This document shows positions 37,087-51,496 of a stretch of 64,000 nt of DNA, piece after piece. The notes under the pieces are model-generated. The model was not told the origin of the DNA. It worked only from the letters and a program-made list of their open reading frames with translations, and ran no database searches. The translations under genes and the position numbers were made by a program. The DNA is taken from contig JAWZXG010000043.1 of assembly GCA_037178625.1 (NCBI GenBank), forward strand, positions 28,296-92,295, in the 5' to 3' direction. Each line of letters opens with the position of its first letter. The stretch's first letter is position 1. This stretch comes from Skeletonema tropicum (Eukaryota; Bacillariophyta; Thalassiosirophyceae; Thalassiosirales; Thalassiosiraceae).

Positions 37087-39148
37087 AGAAGTACTGCTCA
37101 GCGTTCTCCGGGCGAGCTGCGTCTATTAACACACTCGTACCTTCTGGATGGATGAGGCTGATCGTTGATCGTCATGAGTGTCTTCAGCGCAGCGTTGGAT
37201 GCGTCCGTGCCAACCATCATAGAGCCCGCCGCATTAAGGTGGTCGCTTTTTGGGATCTCACATCGTACCAACTGTCATTGACGGCATAAAAGTAAGAGAA
37301 GTGTCTTGAGCGAGGGCCTCTTGGCCGAGCAGTGATTATTGATATCGCTGCAGAATCTACACACGTAACAATTGTCATGAACAGACGGTGCTAGCTGCTG
37401 ATCGTCTAGGAGTGTATTTTGTGAGGGCGACCGCAGGGAGGCCGAAACTACTGTGATCGATTATTGTATTAATTGATAGCATTTCAAACGAGGATTCGAA
37501 GGGTAGTCTCATTGTCATTGCTATCTATCTACGGAGGCCGCGAGCTGTCTTTATATTGGATTTGGATTGTCGATCTGGGGCCCAATAGCCGGATTGTAGA
37601 CACCTCTCGAGTTGAGTCGAATGACAAAAGATCAATATTTGGCCTTGCAACTGCAACTAATCGATAGAGCGCAACGAGAGCTTGCGAATACTGGTCGAAT
37701 CGTATCAAGCCGATGGAGAGGACAAGAGTTATGGTTGGATTACTGAATCTGAATGGTCGGTGAGCAAAGAGGGGGGATAGTGTTTACGTTTACTTTGGTT
37801 ACTTAGTTATATTCATATTACATTATTACTTGAATGTCCATGTCCATCTACCATCATCTATCTTCTCTCCTACCATACCATACCTCTCAATCTCAATATA
37901 ATCCACCCACGTGTTGAGCATCCGACAAACAGCCCACCAAATGATGATCGGAATCCATCATGGAGGATTCACCTTCGAAAGCCGTCATAAAGCTTAGCTT
38001 TCCTCCTCCTCCTCCGTTGCTGTTGCCACCACCACTTCCTCTTCCTCCGATCCCCCGTCTCATTGTTGATGAATGCCTCTTGCGTTGATTCCGAAGTACA
38101 GATGCAGCATGACGAGCTGATATCCTGAGGTGGTTGTGTCTCCTCTCCGCTGACGGATTGTTTGTGGAGGGCGTAGAGTAGAGTTCGAGACGGTCGTCTG
38201 CGGTTGGGTCATCATAATTCAATTCAGTTGTTCGTCAATATCTTGTCTCCTAGAGGTCCAATCAAGACGATGAGTGTCGTTTTGGAAAGCTGAGAGTGAG
38301 CTCTTTTGATTGGTTGTAGTATCAAGGCCAAATATCGATCTTTCGCCAATCGATCCGGTTTAAAAACGGGGTAAGTTTCCGCCCAGCTCGGCCAGATCCG
38401 GCTTGACATTGAGAATTCCACCACTAGACAATAGAGTCCAAATAATAATCCAATTTGACAAATTGACCACCGCTGGAATCGTCTCCTCGAGCTGCATCGA
38501 TTCGTACCATAATCAGCATTACCACTGCCGCCGTCAAACTGTATATTCACTGCTCGGCCAAGGCCCTCACCGTTGACGGTTGACGCTTGCGAAGATCCAA
38601 TAATAATATTAAGCACAGCTCGATCTCAAACAGCGACCGGCTTAATGAGGCGATAACATGACAGTTGGCACGAACGTATCCACTAATATATTCTTATTCA
38701 CTGCTCGAACTCCCTACCGGTCGCCCGATGGCCCTCGCCCGATGCAGTTGTCGAGATCAGCCTCATCAGGGGCCTCATATCCAAACGCTACGCTGAAGAC
38801 AGAAGCATTGATCGGCACTGTCCAATAATAAACGCAGCTCGGCCTCGCTACCGCTCACCCTCGCTCAACACTCTTCTATAAGATCGATGTGGTCAATGAT
38901 TGGTTGATTGTGGCGAGTGGGTGATTGGTTGGCACGATAGTTAGTAGTAGAAGTGTCATGTGGCGGTGTTGTGGTTTGGATCTTTGGTTGATTTGAGTTG
39001 TGATGGTGAGACATTGACAGCTTCTCACTTTTTGACCCACACCGAACCGAACCTCAACGAAGCGAGCACAAGCATGGAAGAATCAGTAGTAGCACCTACT
39101 GCCGTGCCAACCAAATGGACGGTGCTGATCAATGCGATGAATGAAAAG
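37087..39148 (+). repeat. Repeat unit U19 (2062 bp)
   Basis: It has an extra A at 37445-37447, an extra CG in GGCCGCGAGC near 37537-37542, and an extra T at 38359-38361. The first breaks the 80-codon minus frame. Confidence 0.97.
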
Positions 39149-41206
39149 AGAAGTACTGCTCAGCGTTCTCCGGGCGAGCTGCGTCTATTAACACACTCGT
39201 ACCTTCTGGATGGATGAGGCTGATCGTTGATCGTCATGAGTGTCTTCAGCGCAGCGTTGGATGCGTCCGTGCCAACCATCATAGAGCCCGCCGCATTAAG
39301 GTGGTCGCTTTTTGGGATCTCACATCGTACCAACTGTCATTGACGGCATAAAAGTAAGAGAAGTGTCTTGAGCGAGGGCCTCTTGGCCGAGCAGTGATTA
39401 TTGATATCGCTGCAGAATCTACACACGTAACAATTGTCATGAACAGACGGTGCTAGCTGCTGATCGTCTAGGAGTGTATTTTGTGAGGGCGACCGCAGGG
39501 AGGCCGAACTACTGTGATCGATTATTGTATTAATTGATAGCATTTCAAACGAGGATTCGAAGGGTAGTCTCATTGTCATTGCTATCTATCTACGGAGGCC
39601 GAGCTGTCTTTATATTGGATTTGGATTGTCGATCTGGGGCCCAATAGCCGGATTGTAGACACCTCTCGAGTTGAGTCGAATGACAAAAGATCAATATTTG
39701 GCCTTGCAACTGCAACTAATCGATAGAGCGCAACGAGAGCTTGCGAATACTGGTCGAATCGTATCAAGCCGATGGAGAGGACAAGAGTTATGGTTGGATT
39801 ACTGAATCTGAATGGTCGGTGAGCAAAGAGGGGGGATAGTGTTTACGTTTACTTTGGTTACTTAGTTATATTCATATTACATTATTACTTGAATGTCCAT
39901 GTCCATCTACCATCATCTATCTTCTCTCCTACCATACCATACCTCTCAATCTCAATATAATCCACCCACGTGTTGAGCATCCGACAAACAGCCCACCAAA
40001 TGATGATCGGAATCCATCATGGAGGATTCACCTTCGAAAGCCGTCATAAAGCTTAGCTTTCCTCCTCCTCCTCCGTTGCTGTTGCCACCACCACTTCCTC
40101 TTCCTCCGATCCCCCGTCTCATTGTTGATGAATGCCTCTTGCGTTGATTCCGAAGTACAGATGCAGCATGACGAGCTGATATCCTGAGGTGGTTGTGTCT
40201 CCTCTCCGCTGACGGATTGTTTGTGGAGGGCGTAGAGTAGAGTTCGAGACGGTCGTCTGCGGTTGGGTCATCATAATTCAATTCAGTTGTTCGTCAATAT
40301 CTTGTCTCCTAGAGGTCCAATCAAGACGATGAGTGTCGTTTTGGAAAGCTGAGAGTGAGCTCTTTTGATTGGTTGTAGTATCAAGGCCAAATATCGATCT
40401 TTCGCCAATCGATCCGGTTAAAAACGGGGTAAGTTTCCGCCCAGCTCGGCCAGATCCGGCTTGACATTGAGAATTCCACCACTAGACAATAGAGTCCAAA
40501 TAATAATCCAATTTGACAAATTGACCACCGCTGGAATCGTCTCCTCGAGCTGCATCGATTCGTACCATAATCAGCATTACCACTGCCGCCGTCAAACTGT
40601 ATATTCACTGCTCGGCCAAGGCCCTCACCGTTGACGGTTGACGCTTGCGAAGATCCAATAATAATATTAAGCACAGCTCGATCTCAAACAGCGACCGGCT
40701 TAATGAGGCGATAACATGACAGTTGGCACGAACGTATCCACTAATATATTCTTATTCACTGCTCGAACTCCCTACCGGTCGCCCGATGGCCCTCGCCCGA
40801 TGCAGTTGTCGAGATCAGCCTCATCAGGGGCCTCATATCCAAACGCTACGCTGAAGACAGAAGCATTGATCGGCACTGTCCAATAATAAACGCAGCTCGG
40901 CCTCGCTACCGCTCACCCTCGCTCAACACTCTTCTATAAGATCGATGTGGTCAATGATTGGTTGATTGTGGCGAGTGGGTGATTGGTTGGCACGATAGTT
41001 AGTAGTAGAAGTGTCATGTGGCGGTGTTGTGGTTTGGATCTTTGGTTGATTTGAGTTGTGATGGTGAGACATTGACAGCTTCTCACTTTTTGACCCACAC
41101 CGAACCGAACCTCAACGAAGCGAGCACAAGCATGGAAGAATCAGTAGTAGCACCTACTGCCGTGCCAACCAAATGGACGGTGCTGATCAATGCGATGAAT
41201 GAAAAG
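39149..41206 (+). repeat. Repeat unit U20 (2058 bp)
   Basis: No indel was found. It is the first of five consecutive consensus units. Confidence 0.97.
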
Positions 41207-43264
41207 AGAAGTACTGCTCAGCGTTCTCCGGGCGAGCTGCGTCTATTAACACACTCGTACCTTCTGGATGGATGAGGCTGATCGTTGATCGTCATGAGTG
41301 TCTTCAGCGCAGCGTTGGATGCGTCCGTGCCAACCATCATAGAGCCCGCCGCATTAAGGTGGTCGCTTTTTGGGATCTCACATCGTACCAACTGTCATTG
41401 ACGGCATAAAAGTAAGAGAAGTGTCTTGAGCGAGGGCCTCTTGGCCGAGCAGTGATTATTGATATCGCTGCAGAATCTACACACGTAACAATTGTCATGA
41501 ACAGACGGTGCTAGCTGCTGATCGTCTAGGAGTGTATTTTGTGAGGGCGACCGCAGGGAGGCCGAACTACTGTGATCGATTATTGTATTAATTGATAGCA
41601 TTTCAAACGAGGATTCGAAGGGTAGTCTCATTGTCATTGCTATCTATCTACGGAGGCCGAGCTGTCTTTATATTGGATTTGGATTGTCGATCTGGGGCCC
41701 AATAGCCGGATTGTAGACACCTCTCGAGTTGAGTCGAATGACAAAAGATCAATATTTGGCCTTGCAACTGCAACTAATCGATAGAGCGCAACGAGAGCTT
41801 GCGAATACTGGTCGAATCGTATCAAGCCGATGGAGAGGACAAGAGTTATGGTTGGATTACTGAATCTGAATGGTCGGTGAGCAAAGAGGGGGGATAGTGT
41901 TTACGTTTACTTTGGTTACTTAGTTATATTCATATTACATTATTACTTGAATGTCCATGTCCATCTACCATCATCTATCTTCTCTCCTACCATACCATAC
42001 CTCTCAATCTCAATATAATCCACCCACGTGTTGAGCATCCGACAAACAGCCCACCAAATGATGATCGGAATCCATCATGGAGGATTCACCTTCGAAAGCC
42101 GTCATAAAGCTTAGCTTTCCTCCTCCTCCTCCGTTGCTGTTGCCACCACCACTTCCTCTTCCTCCGATCCCCCGTCTCATTGTTGATGAATGCCTCTTGC
42201 GTTGATTCCGAAGTACAGATGCAGCATGACGAGCTGATATCCTGAGGTGGTTGTGTCTCCTCTCCGCTGACGGATTGTTTGTGGAGGGCGTAGAGTAGAG
42301 TTCGAGACGGTCGTCTGCGGTTGGGTCATCATAATTCAATTCAGTTGTTCGTCAATATCTTGTCTCCTAGAGGTCCAATCAAGACGATGAGTGTCGTTTT
42401 GGAAAGCTGAGAGTGAGCTCTTTTGATTGGTTGTAGTATCAAGGCCAAATATCGATCTTTCGCCAATCGATCCGGTTAAAAACGGGGTAAGTTTCCGCCC
42501 AGCTCGGCCAGATCCGGCTTGACATTGAGAATTCCACCACTAGACAATAGAGTCCAAATAATAATCCAATTTGACAAATTGACCACCGCTGGAATCGTCT
42601 CCTCGAGCTGCATCGATTCGTACCATAATCAGCATTACCACTGCCGCCGTCAAACTGTATATTCACTGCTCGGCCAAGGCCCTCACCGTTGACGGTTGAC
42701 GCTTGCGAAGATCCAATAATAATATTAAGCACAGCTCGATCTCAAACAGCGACCGGCTTAATGAGGCGATAACATGACAGTTGGCACGAACGTATCCACT
42801 AATATATTCTTATTCACTGCTCGAACTCCCTACCGGTCGCCCGATGGCCCTCGCCCGATGCAGTTGTCGAGATCAGCCTCATCAGGGGCCTCATATCCAA
42901 ACGCTACGCTGAAGACAGAAGCATTGATCGGCACTGTCCAATAATAAACGCAGCTCGGCCTCGCTACCGCTCACCCTCGCTCAACACTCTTCTATAAGAT
43001 CGATGTGGTCAATGATTGGTTGATTGTGGCGAGTGGGTGATTGGTTGGCACGATAGTTAGTAGTAGAAGTGTCATGTGGCGGTGTTGTGGTTTGGATCTT
43101 TGGTTGATTTGAGTTGTGATGGTGAGACATTGACAGCTTCTCACTTTTTGACCCACACCGAACCGAACCTCAACGAAGCGAGCACAAGCATGGAAGAATC
43201 AGTAGTAGCACCTACTGCCGTGCCAACCAAATGGACGGTGCTGATCAATGCGATGAATGAAAAG
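41207..43264 (+). repeat. Repeat unit U21 (2058 bp)
   Basis: It has consensus length and no indel was found. Confidence 0.97.
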
Positions 43265-45322
43265 AGAAGTACTGCTCAGCGTTCTCCGGGCGAGCTGCGT
43301 CTATTAACACACTCGTACCTTCTGGATGGATGAGGCTGATCGTTGATCGTCATGAGTGTCTTCAGCGCAGCGTTGGATGCGTCCGTGCCAACCATCATAG
43401 AGCCCGCCGCATTAAGGTGGTCGCTTTTTGGGATCTCACATCGTACCAACTGTCATTGACGGCATAAAAGTAAGAGAAGTGTCTTGAGCGAGGGCCTCTT
43501 GGCCGAGCAGTGATTATTGATATCGCTGCAGAATCTACACACGTAACAATTGTCATGAACAGACGGTGCTAGCTGCTGATCGTCTAGGAGTGTATTTTGT
43601 GAGGGCGACCGCAGGGAGGCCGAACTACTGTGATCGATTATTGTATTAATTGATAGCATTTCAAACGAGGATTCGAAGGGTAGTCTCATTGTCATTGCTA
43701 TCTATCTACGGAGGCCGAGCTGTCTTTATATTGGATTTGGATTGTCGATCTGGGGCCCAATAGCCGGATTGTAGACACCTCTCGAGTTGAGTCGAATGAC
43801 AAAAGATCAATATTTGGCCTTGCAACTGCAACTAATCGATAGAGCGCAACGAGAGCTTGCGAATACTGGTCGAATCGTATCAAGCCGATGGAGAGGACAA
43901 GAGTTATGGTTGGATTACTGAATCTGAATGGTCGGTGAGCAAAGAGGGGGGATAGTGTTTACGTTTACTTTGGTTACTTAGTTATATTCATATTACATTA
44001 TTACTTGAATGTCCATGTCCATCTACCATCATCTATCTTCTCTCCTACCATACCATACCTCTCAATCTCAATATAATCCACCCACGTGTTGAGCATCCGA
44101 CAAACAGCCCACCAAATGATGATCGGAATCCATCATGGAGGATTCACCTTCGAAAGCCGTCATAAAGCTTAGCTTTCCTCCTCCTCCTCCGTTGCTGTTG
44201 CCACCACCACTTCCTCTTCCTCCGATCCCCCGTCTCATTGTTGATGAATGCCTCTTGCGTTGATTCCGAAGTACAGATGCAGCATGACGAGCTGATATCC
44301 TGAGGTGGTTGTGTCTCCTCTCCGCTGACGGATTGTTTGTGGAGGGCGTAGAGTAGAGTTCGAGACGGTCGTCTGCGGTTGGGTCATCATAATTCAATTC
44401 AGTTGTTCGTCAATATCTTGTCTCCTAGAGGTCCAATCAAGACGATGAGTGTCGTTTTGGAAAGCTGAGAGTGAGCTCTTTTGATTGGTTGTAGTATCAA
44501 GGCCAAATATCGATCTTTCGCCAATCGATCCGGTTAAAAACGGGGTAAGTTTCCGCCCAGCTCGGCCAGATCCGGCTTGACATTGAGAATTCCACCACTA
44601 GACAATAGAGTCCAAATAATAATCCAATTTGACAAATTGACCACCGCTGGAATCGTCTCCTCGAGCTGCATCGATTCGTACCATAATCAGCATTACCACT
44701 GCCGCCGTCAAACTGTATATTCACTGCTCGGCCAAGGCCCTCACCGTTGACGGTTGACGCTTGCGAAGATCCAATAATAATATTAAGCACAGCTCGATCT
44801 CAAACAGCGACCGGCTTAATGAGGCGATAACATGACAGTTGGCACGAACGTATCCACTAATATATTCTTATTCACTGCTCGAACTCCCTACCGGTCGCCC
44901 GATGGCCCTCGCCCGATGCAGTTGTCGAGATCAGCCTCATCAGGGGCCTCATATCCAAACGCTACGCTGAAGACAGAAGCATTGATCGGCACTGTCCAAT
45001 AATAAACGCAGCTCGGCCTCGCTACCGCTCACCCTCGCTCAACACTCTTCTATAAGATCGATGTGGTCAATGATTGGTTGATTGTGGCGAGTGGGTGATT
45101 GGTTGGCACGATAGTTAGTAGTAGAAGTGTCATGTGGCGGTGTTGTGGTTTGGATCTTTGGTTGATTTGAGTTGTGATGGTGAGACATTGACAGCTTCTC
45201 ACTTTTTGACCCACACCGAACCGAACCTCAACGAAGCGAGCACAAGCATGGAAGAATCAGTAGTAGCACCTACTGCCGTGCCAACCAAATGGACGGTGCT
45301 GATCAATGCGATGAATGAAAAG
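43265..45322 (+). repeat. Repeat unit U22 (2058 bp)
   Basis: It has consensus length and no indel was found. Confidence 0.97.
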
Positions 45323-47380
45323 AGAAGTACTGCTCAGCGTTCTCCGGGCGAGCTGCGTCTATTAACACACTCGTACCTTCTGGATGGATGAGGCTGATCG
45401 TTGATCGTCATGAGTGTCTTCAGCGCAGCGTTGGATGCGTCCGTGCCAACCATCATAGAGCCCGCCGCATTAAGGTGGTCGCTTTTTGGGATCTCACATC
45501 GTACCAACTGTCATTGACGGCATAAAAGTAAGAGAAGTGTCTTGAGCGAGGGCCTCTTGGCCGAGCAGTGATTATTGATATCGCTGCAGAATCTACACAC
45601 GTAACAATTGTCATGAACAGACGGTGCTAGCTGCTGATCGTCTAGGAGTGTATTTTGTGAGGGCGACCGCAGGGAGGCCGAACTACTGTGATCGATTATT
45701 GTATTAATTGATAGCATTTCAAACGAGGATTCGAAGGGTAGTCTCATTGTCATTGCTATCTATCTACGGAGGCCGAGCTGTCTTTATATTGGATTTGGAT
45801 TGTCGATCTGGGGCCCAATAGCCGGATTGTAGACACCTCTCGAGTTGAGTCGAATGACAAAAGATCAATATTTGGCCTTGCAACTGCAACTAATCGATAG
45901 AGCGCAACGAGAGCTTGCGAATACTGGTCGAATCGTATCAAGCCGATGGAGAGGACAAGAGTTATGGTTGGATTACTGAATCTGAATGGTCGGTGAGCAA
46001 AGAGGGGGGATAGTGTTTACGTTTACTTTGGTTACTTAGTTATATTCATATTACATTATTACTTGAATGTCCATGTCCATCTACCATCATCTATCTTCTC
46101 TCCTACCATACCATACCTCTCAATCTCAATATAATCCACCCACGTGTTGAGCATCCGACAAACAGCCCACCAAATGATGATCGGAATCCATCATGGAGGA
46201 TTCACCTTCGAAAGCCGTCATAAAGCTTAGCTTTCCTCCTCCTCCTCCGTTGCTGTTGCCACCACCACTTCCTCTTCCTCCGATCCCCCGTCTCATTGTT
46301 GATGAATGCCTCTTGCGTTGATTCCGAAGTACAGATGCAGCATGACGAGCTGATATCCTGAGGTGGTTGTGTCTCCTCTCCGCTGACGGATTGTTTGTGG
46401 AGGGCGTAGAGTAGAGTTCGAGACGGTCGTCTGCGGTTGGGTCATCATAATTCAATTCAGTTGTTCGTCAATATCTTGTCTCCTAGAGGTCCAATCAAGA
46501 CGATGAGTGTCGTTTTGGAAAGCTGAGAGTGAGCTCTTTTGATTGGTTGTAGTATCAAGGCCAAATATCGATCTTTCGCCAATCGATCCGGTTAAAAACG
46601 GGGTAAGTTTCCGCCCAGCTCGGCCAGATCCGGCTTGACATTGAGAATTCCACCACTAGACAATAGAGTCCAAATAATAATCCAATTTGACAAATTGACC
46701 ACCGCTGGAATCGTCTCCTCGAGCTGCATCGATTCGTACCATAATCAGCATTACCACTGCCGCCGTCAAACTGTATATTCACTGCTCGGCCAAGGCCCTC
46801 ACCGTTGACGGTTGACGCTTGCGAAGATCCAATAATAATATTAAGCACAGCTCGATCTCAAACAGCGACCGGCTTAATGAGGCGATAACATGACAGTTGG
46901 CACGAACGTATCCACTAATATATTCTTATTCACTGCTCGAACTCCCTACCGGTCGCCCGATGGCCCTCGCCCGATGCAGTTGTCGAGATCAGCCTCATCA
47001 GGGGCCTCATATCCAAACGCTACGCTGAAGACAGAAGCATTGATCGGCACTGTCCAATAATAAACGCAGCTCGGCCTCGCTACCGCTCACCCTCGCTCAA
47101 CACTCTTCTATAAGATCGATGTGGTCAATGATTGGTTGATTGTGGCGAGTGGGTGATTGGTTGGCACGATAGTTAGTAGTAGAAGTGTCATGTGGCGGTG
47201 TTGTGGTTTGGATCTTTGGTTGATTTGAGTTGTGATGGTGAGACATTGACAGCTTCTCACTTTTTGACCCACACCGAACCGAACCTCAACGAAGCGAGCA
47301 CAAGCATGGAAGAATCAGTAGTAGCACCTACTGCCGTGCCAACCAAATGGACGGTGCTGATCAATGCGATGAATGAAAAG
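45323..47380 (+). repeat. Repeat unit U23 (2058 bp)
   Basis: It has consensus length and no indel was found. Confidence 0.97.
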
Positions 47381-49438
47381 AGAAGTACTGCTCAGCGTTC
47401 TCCGGGCGAGCTGCGTCTATTAACACACTCGTACCTTCTGGATGGATGAGGCTGATCGTTGATCGTCATGAGTGTCTTCAGCGCAGCGTTGGATGCGTCC
47501 GTGCCAACCATCATAGAGCCCGCCGCATTAAGGTGGTCGCTTTTTGGGATCTCACATCGTACCAACTGTCATTGACGGCATAAAAGTAAGAGAAGTGTCT
47601 TGAGCGAGGGCCTCTTGGCCGAGCAGTGATTATTGATATCGCTGCAGAATCTACACACGTAACAATTGTCATGAACAGACGGTGCTAGCTGCTGATCGTC
47701 TAGGAGTGTATTTTGTGAGGGCGACCGCAGGGAGGCCGAACTACTGTGATCGATTATTGTATTAATTGATAGCATTTCAAACGAGGATTCGAAGGGTAGT
47801 CTCATTGTCATTGCTATCTATCTACGGAGGCCGAGCTGTCTTTATATTGGATTTGGATTGTCGATCTGGGGCCCAATAGCCGGATTGTAGACACCTCTCG
47901 AGTTGAGTCGAATGACAAAAGATCAATATTTGGCCTTGCAACTGCAACTAATCGATAGAGCGCAACGAGAGCTTGCGAATACTGGTCGAATCGTATCAAG
48001 CCGATGGAGAGGACAAGAGTTATGGTTGGATTACTGAATCTGAATGGTCGGTGAGCAAAGAGGGGGGATAGTGTTTACGTTTACTTTGGTTACTTAGTTA
48101 TATTCATATTACATTATTACTTGAATGTCCATGTCCATCTACCATCATCTATCTTCTCTCCTACCATACCATACCTCTCAATCTCAATATAATCCACCCA
48201 CGTGTTGAGCATCCGACAAACAGCCCACCAAATGATGATCGGAATCCATCATGGAGGATTCACCTTCGAAAGCCGTCATAAAGCTTAGCTTTCCTCCTCC
48301 TCCTCCGTTGCTGTTGCCACCACCACTTCCTCTTCCTCCGATCCCCCGTCTCATTGTTGATGAATGCCTCTTGCGTTGATTCCGAAGTACAGATGCAGCA
48401 TGACGAGCTGATATCCTGAGGTGGTTGTGTCTCCTCTCCGCTGACGGATTGTTTGTGGAGGGCGTAGAGTAGAGTTCGAGACGGTCGTCTGCGGTTGGGT
48501 CATCATAATTCAATTCAGTTGTTCGTCAATATCTTGTCTCCTAGAGGTCCAATCAAGACGATGAGTGTCGTTTTGGAAAGCTGAGAGTGAGCTCTTTTGA
48601 TTGGTTGTAGTATCAAGGCCAAATATCGATCTTTCGCCAATCGATCCGGTTAAAAACGGGGTAAGTTTCCGCCCAGCTCGGCCAGATCCGGCTTGACATT
48701 GAGAATTCCACCACTAGACAATAGAGTCCAAATAATAATCCAATTTGACAAATTGACCACCGCTGGAATCGTCTCCTCGAGCTGCATCGATTCGTACCAT
48801 AATCAGCATTACCACTGCCGCCGTCAAACTGTATATTCACTGCTCGGCCAAGGCCCTCACCGTTGACGGTTGACGCTTGCGAAGATCCAATAATAATATT
48901 AAGCACAGCTCGATCTCAAACAGCGACCGGCTTAATGAGGCGATAACATGACAGTTGGCACGAACGTATCCACTAATATATTCTTATTCACTGCTCGAAC
49001 TCCCTACCGGTCGCCCGATGGCCCTCGCCCGATGCAGTTGTCGAGATCAGCCTCATCAGGGGCCTCATATCCAAACGCTACGCTGAAGACAGAAGCATTG
49101 ATCGGCACTGTCCAATAATAAACGCAGCTCGGCCTCGCTACCGCTCACCCTCGCTCAACACTCTTCTATAAGATCGATGTGGTCAATGATTGGTTGATTG
49201 TGGCGAGTGGGTGATTGGTTGGCACGATAGTTAGTAGTAGAAGTGTCATGTGGCGGTGTTGTGGTTTGGATCTTTGGTTGATTTGAGTTGTGATGGTGAG
49301 ACATTGACAGCTTCTCACTTTTTGACCCACACCGAACCGAACCTCAACGAAGCGAGCACAAGCATGGAAGAATCAGTAGTAGCACCTACTGCCGTGCCAA
49401 CCAAATGGACGGTGCTGATCAATGCGATGAATGAAAAG
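47381..49438 (+). repeat. Repeat unit U24 (2058 bp)
   Basis: It has consensus length and no indel was found. It is the last of the uniform block U20-U24. Confidence 0.97.
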
Positions 49439-51496
49439 AGAAGTACTGCTCAGCGTTCTCCGGGCGAGCTGCGTCTATTAACACACTCGTACCTTCTGGA
49501 TGGATGAGGCTGATCGTTGATCGTCATGAGTGTCTTCAGCGCAGCGTTGGATGCGTCCGTGCCAACCATCATAGAGCCCGCCGCATTAAGGTGGTCGCTT
49601 TTTGGGATCTCACATCGTACCAACTGTCATTGACGGCATAAAAGTAAGAGAAGTGTCTTGAGCGAGGGCCTCTTGGCCGAGCAGTGATTATTGATATCGC
49701 TGCAGAATCTACACACGTAACAATTGTCATGAACAGACGGTGCTAGCTGCTGATCGTCTAGGAGTGTATTTTGTGAGGGCGACCGCAGGGAGGCCGAACT
49801 ACTGTGATCGATTATTGTATTAATTGATAGCATTTCAAACGAGGATTCGAAGGGTAGTCTCATTGTCATTGCTATCTATCTACGGAGGCCGAGCTGTCTT
49901 TATATTGGATTTGGATTGTCGATCTGGGGCCCAATAGCCGGATTGTAGACACCTCTCGAGTTGAGTCGAATGACAAAAGATCAATATTTGGCCTTGCAAC
50001 TGCAAACTAATCGATAGAGCGCAACGAGAGCTTGCGAATACTGGTCGAATCGTATCAAGCCGATGGAGAGGACAAGAGTTATGGTTGGATTACTGAATCT
50101 GAATGGTCGGTGAGCAAAGAGGGGGGATAGTGTTTACGTTTACTTTGGTTACTTAGTTATATTCATATTACATTATTACTTGAATGTCCATGTCCATCTA
50201 CCATCATCTATCTTCTCTCCTACCATACCATACCTCTCAATCTCAATATAATCCACCCACGTGTTGAGCATCCGACAAACAGCCCACCAAATGATGATCG
50301 GAATCCATCATGGAGGATTCACCTTCGAAAGCCGTCATAAAGCTTAGCTTTCCTCCTCCTCCTCCGTTGCTGTTGCCACCACCACTTCCTCTTCCTCCGA
50401 TCCCCCGTCTCATTGTTGATGAATGCCTCTTGCGTTGATTCCGAAGTACAGATGCAGCATGACGAGCTGATATCCTGAGGTGGTTGTGTCTCCTCTCCGC
50501 TGACGGATTGTTTGTGGAGGGCGTAGAGTAGAGTTCGAGACGGTCGTCTGCGGTTGGGTCATCATAATTCAATTCAGTTGTTCGTCAATATCTTGTCTCC
50601 TAGAGGTCCAATCAAGACGATGAGTGTCGTTTTGGAAAGCTGAGAGTGAGCTCTTTTGATTGGTTGTAGTATCAAGGCCAAATATCGATCTTTCGCAATC
50701 GATCCGGTTTAAAAACGGGGTAAGTTTCCGCCCAGCTCGGCCAGATCCGGCTTGACATTGAGAATTCCACCACTAGACAATAGAGTCCAAATAATAATCC
50801 AATTTGACAAATTGACCACCGCTGGAATCGTCTCCTCGAGCTGCATCGATTCGTACCATAATCAGCATTACCACTGCCGCCGTCAAACTGTATATTCACT
50901 GCTCGGCCAAGGCCCTCACCGTTGACGGTTGACGCTTGCGAAGATCCAATAATAATATTAAGCACAGCTCGATCTCAAACAGCGACCGGCTTAATGAGGC
51001 GATAACATGACAGTTGGCACGAACGTATCCACTAATATATTCTTATTCACTGCTCGAACTCCCTACCGGTCGCCCGATGGCCCTCGCCCGATGCAGTTGT
51101 CGAGATCAGCCTCATCAGGGGCCTCATATCCAAACGCTACGCTGAAGACAGAAGCATTGATCGGCACTGTCCAATAATAAACGCAGCTCGGCCTCGCTAC
51201 CGCTCACCCTCGCTCAACACTCTTCTATAAGATCGATGTGGTCAATGATTGGTGATTGTGGCGAGTGGGTGATTGGTTGGCACGATAGTTAGTAGTAGAA
51301 GTGTCATGTGGCGGTGTTGTGGTTTGGATCTTTGGTTGATTTGAGTTGTGATGGTGAGACATTGACAGCTTCTCACTTTTTGACCCACACCGAACCGAAC
51401 CTCAACGAAGCGAGCACAAGCATGGAAGAATCAGTAGTAGCACCTACTGCCGTGCCAACCAAATGGACGGTGCTGATCAATGCGATGAATGAAAAG
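49439..51496 (+). repeat. Repeat unit U25 (2058 bp by compensation)
   Basis: Four one-base indels cancel out: A gained at 50004-50006, C lost near 50695, T gained at 50708-50710, and T lost near 51253 inside the first CCAAT-box repeat (ATTGGTGATTG). Confidence 0.97.
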
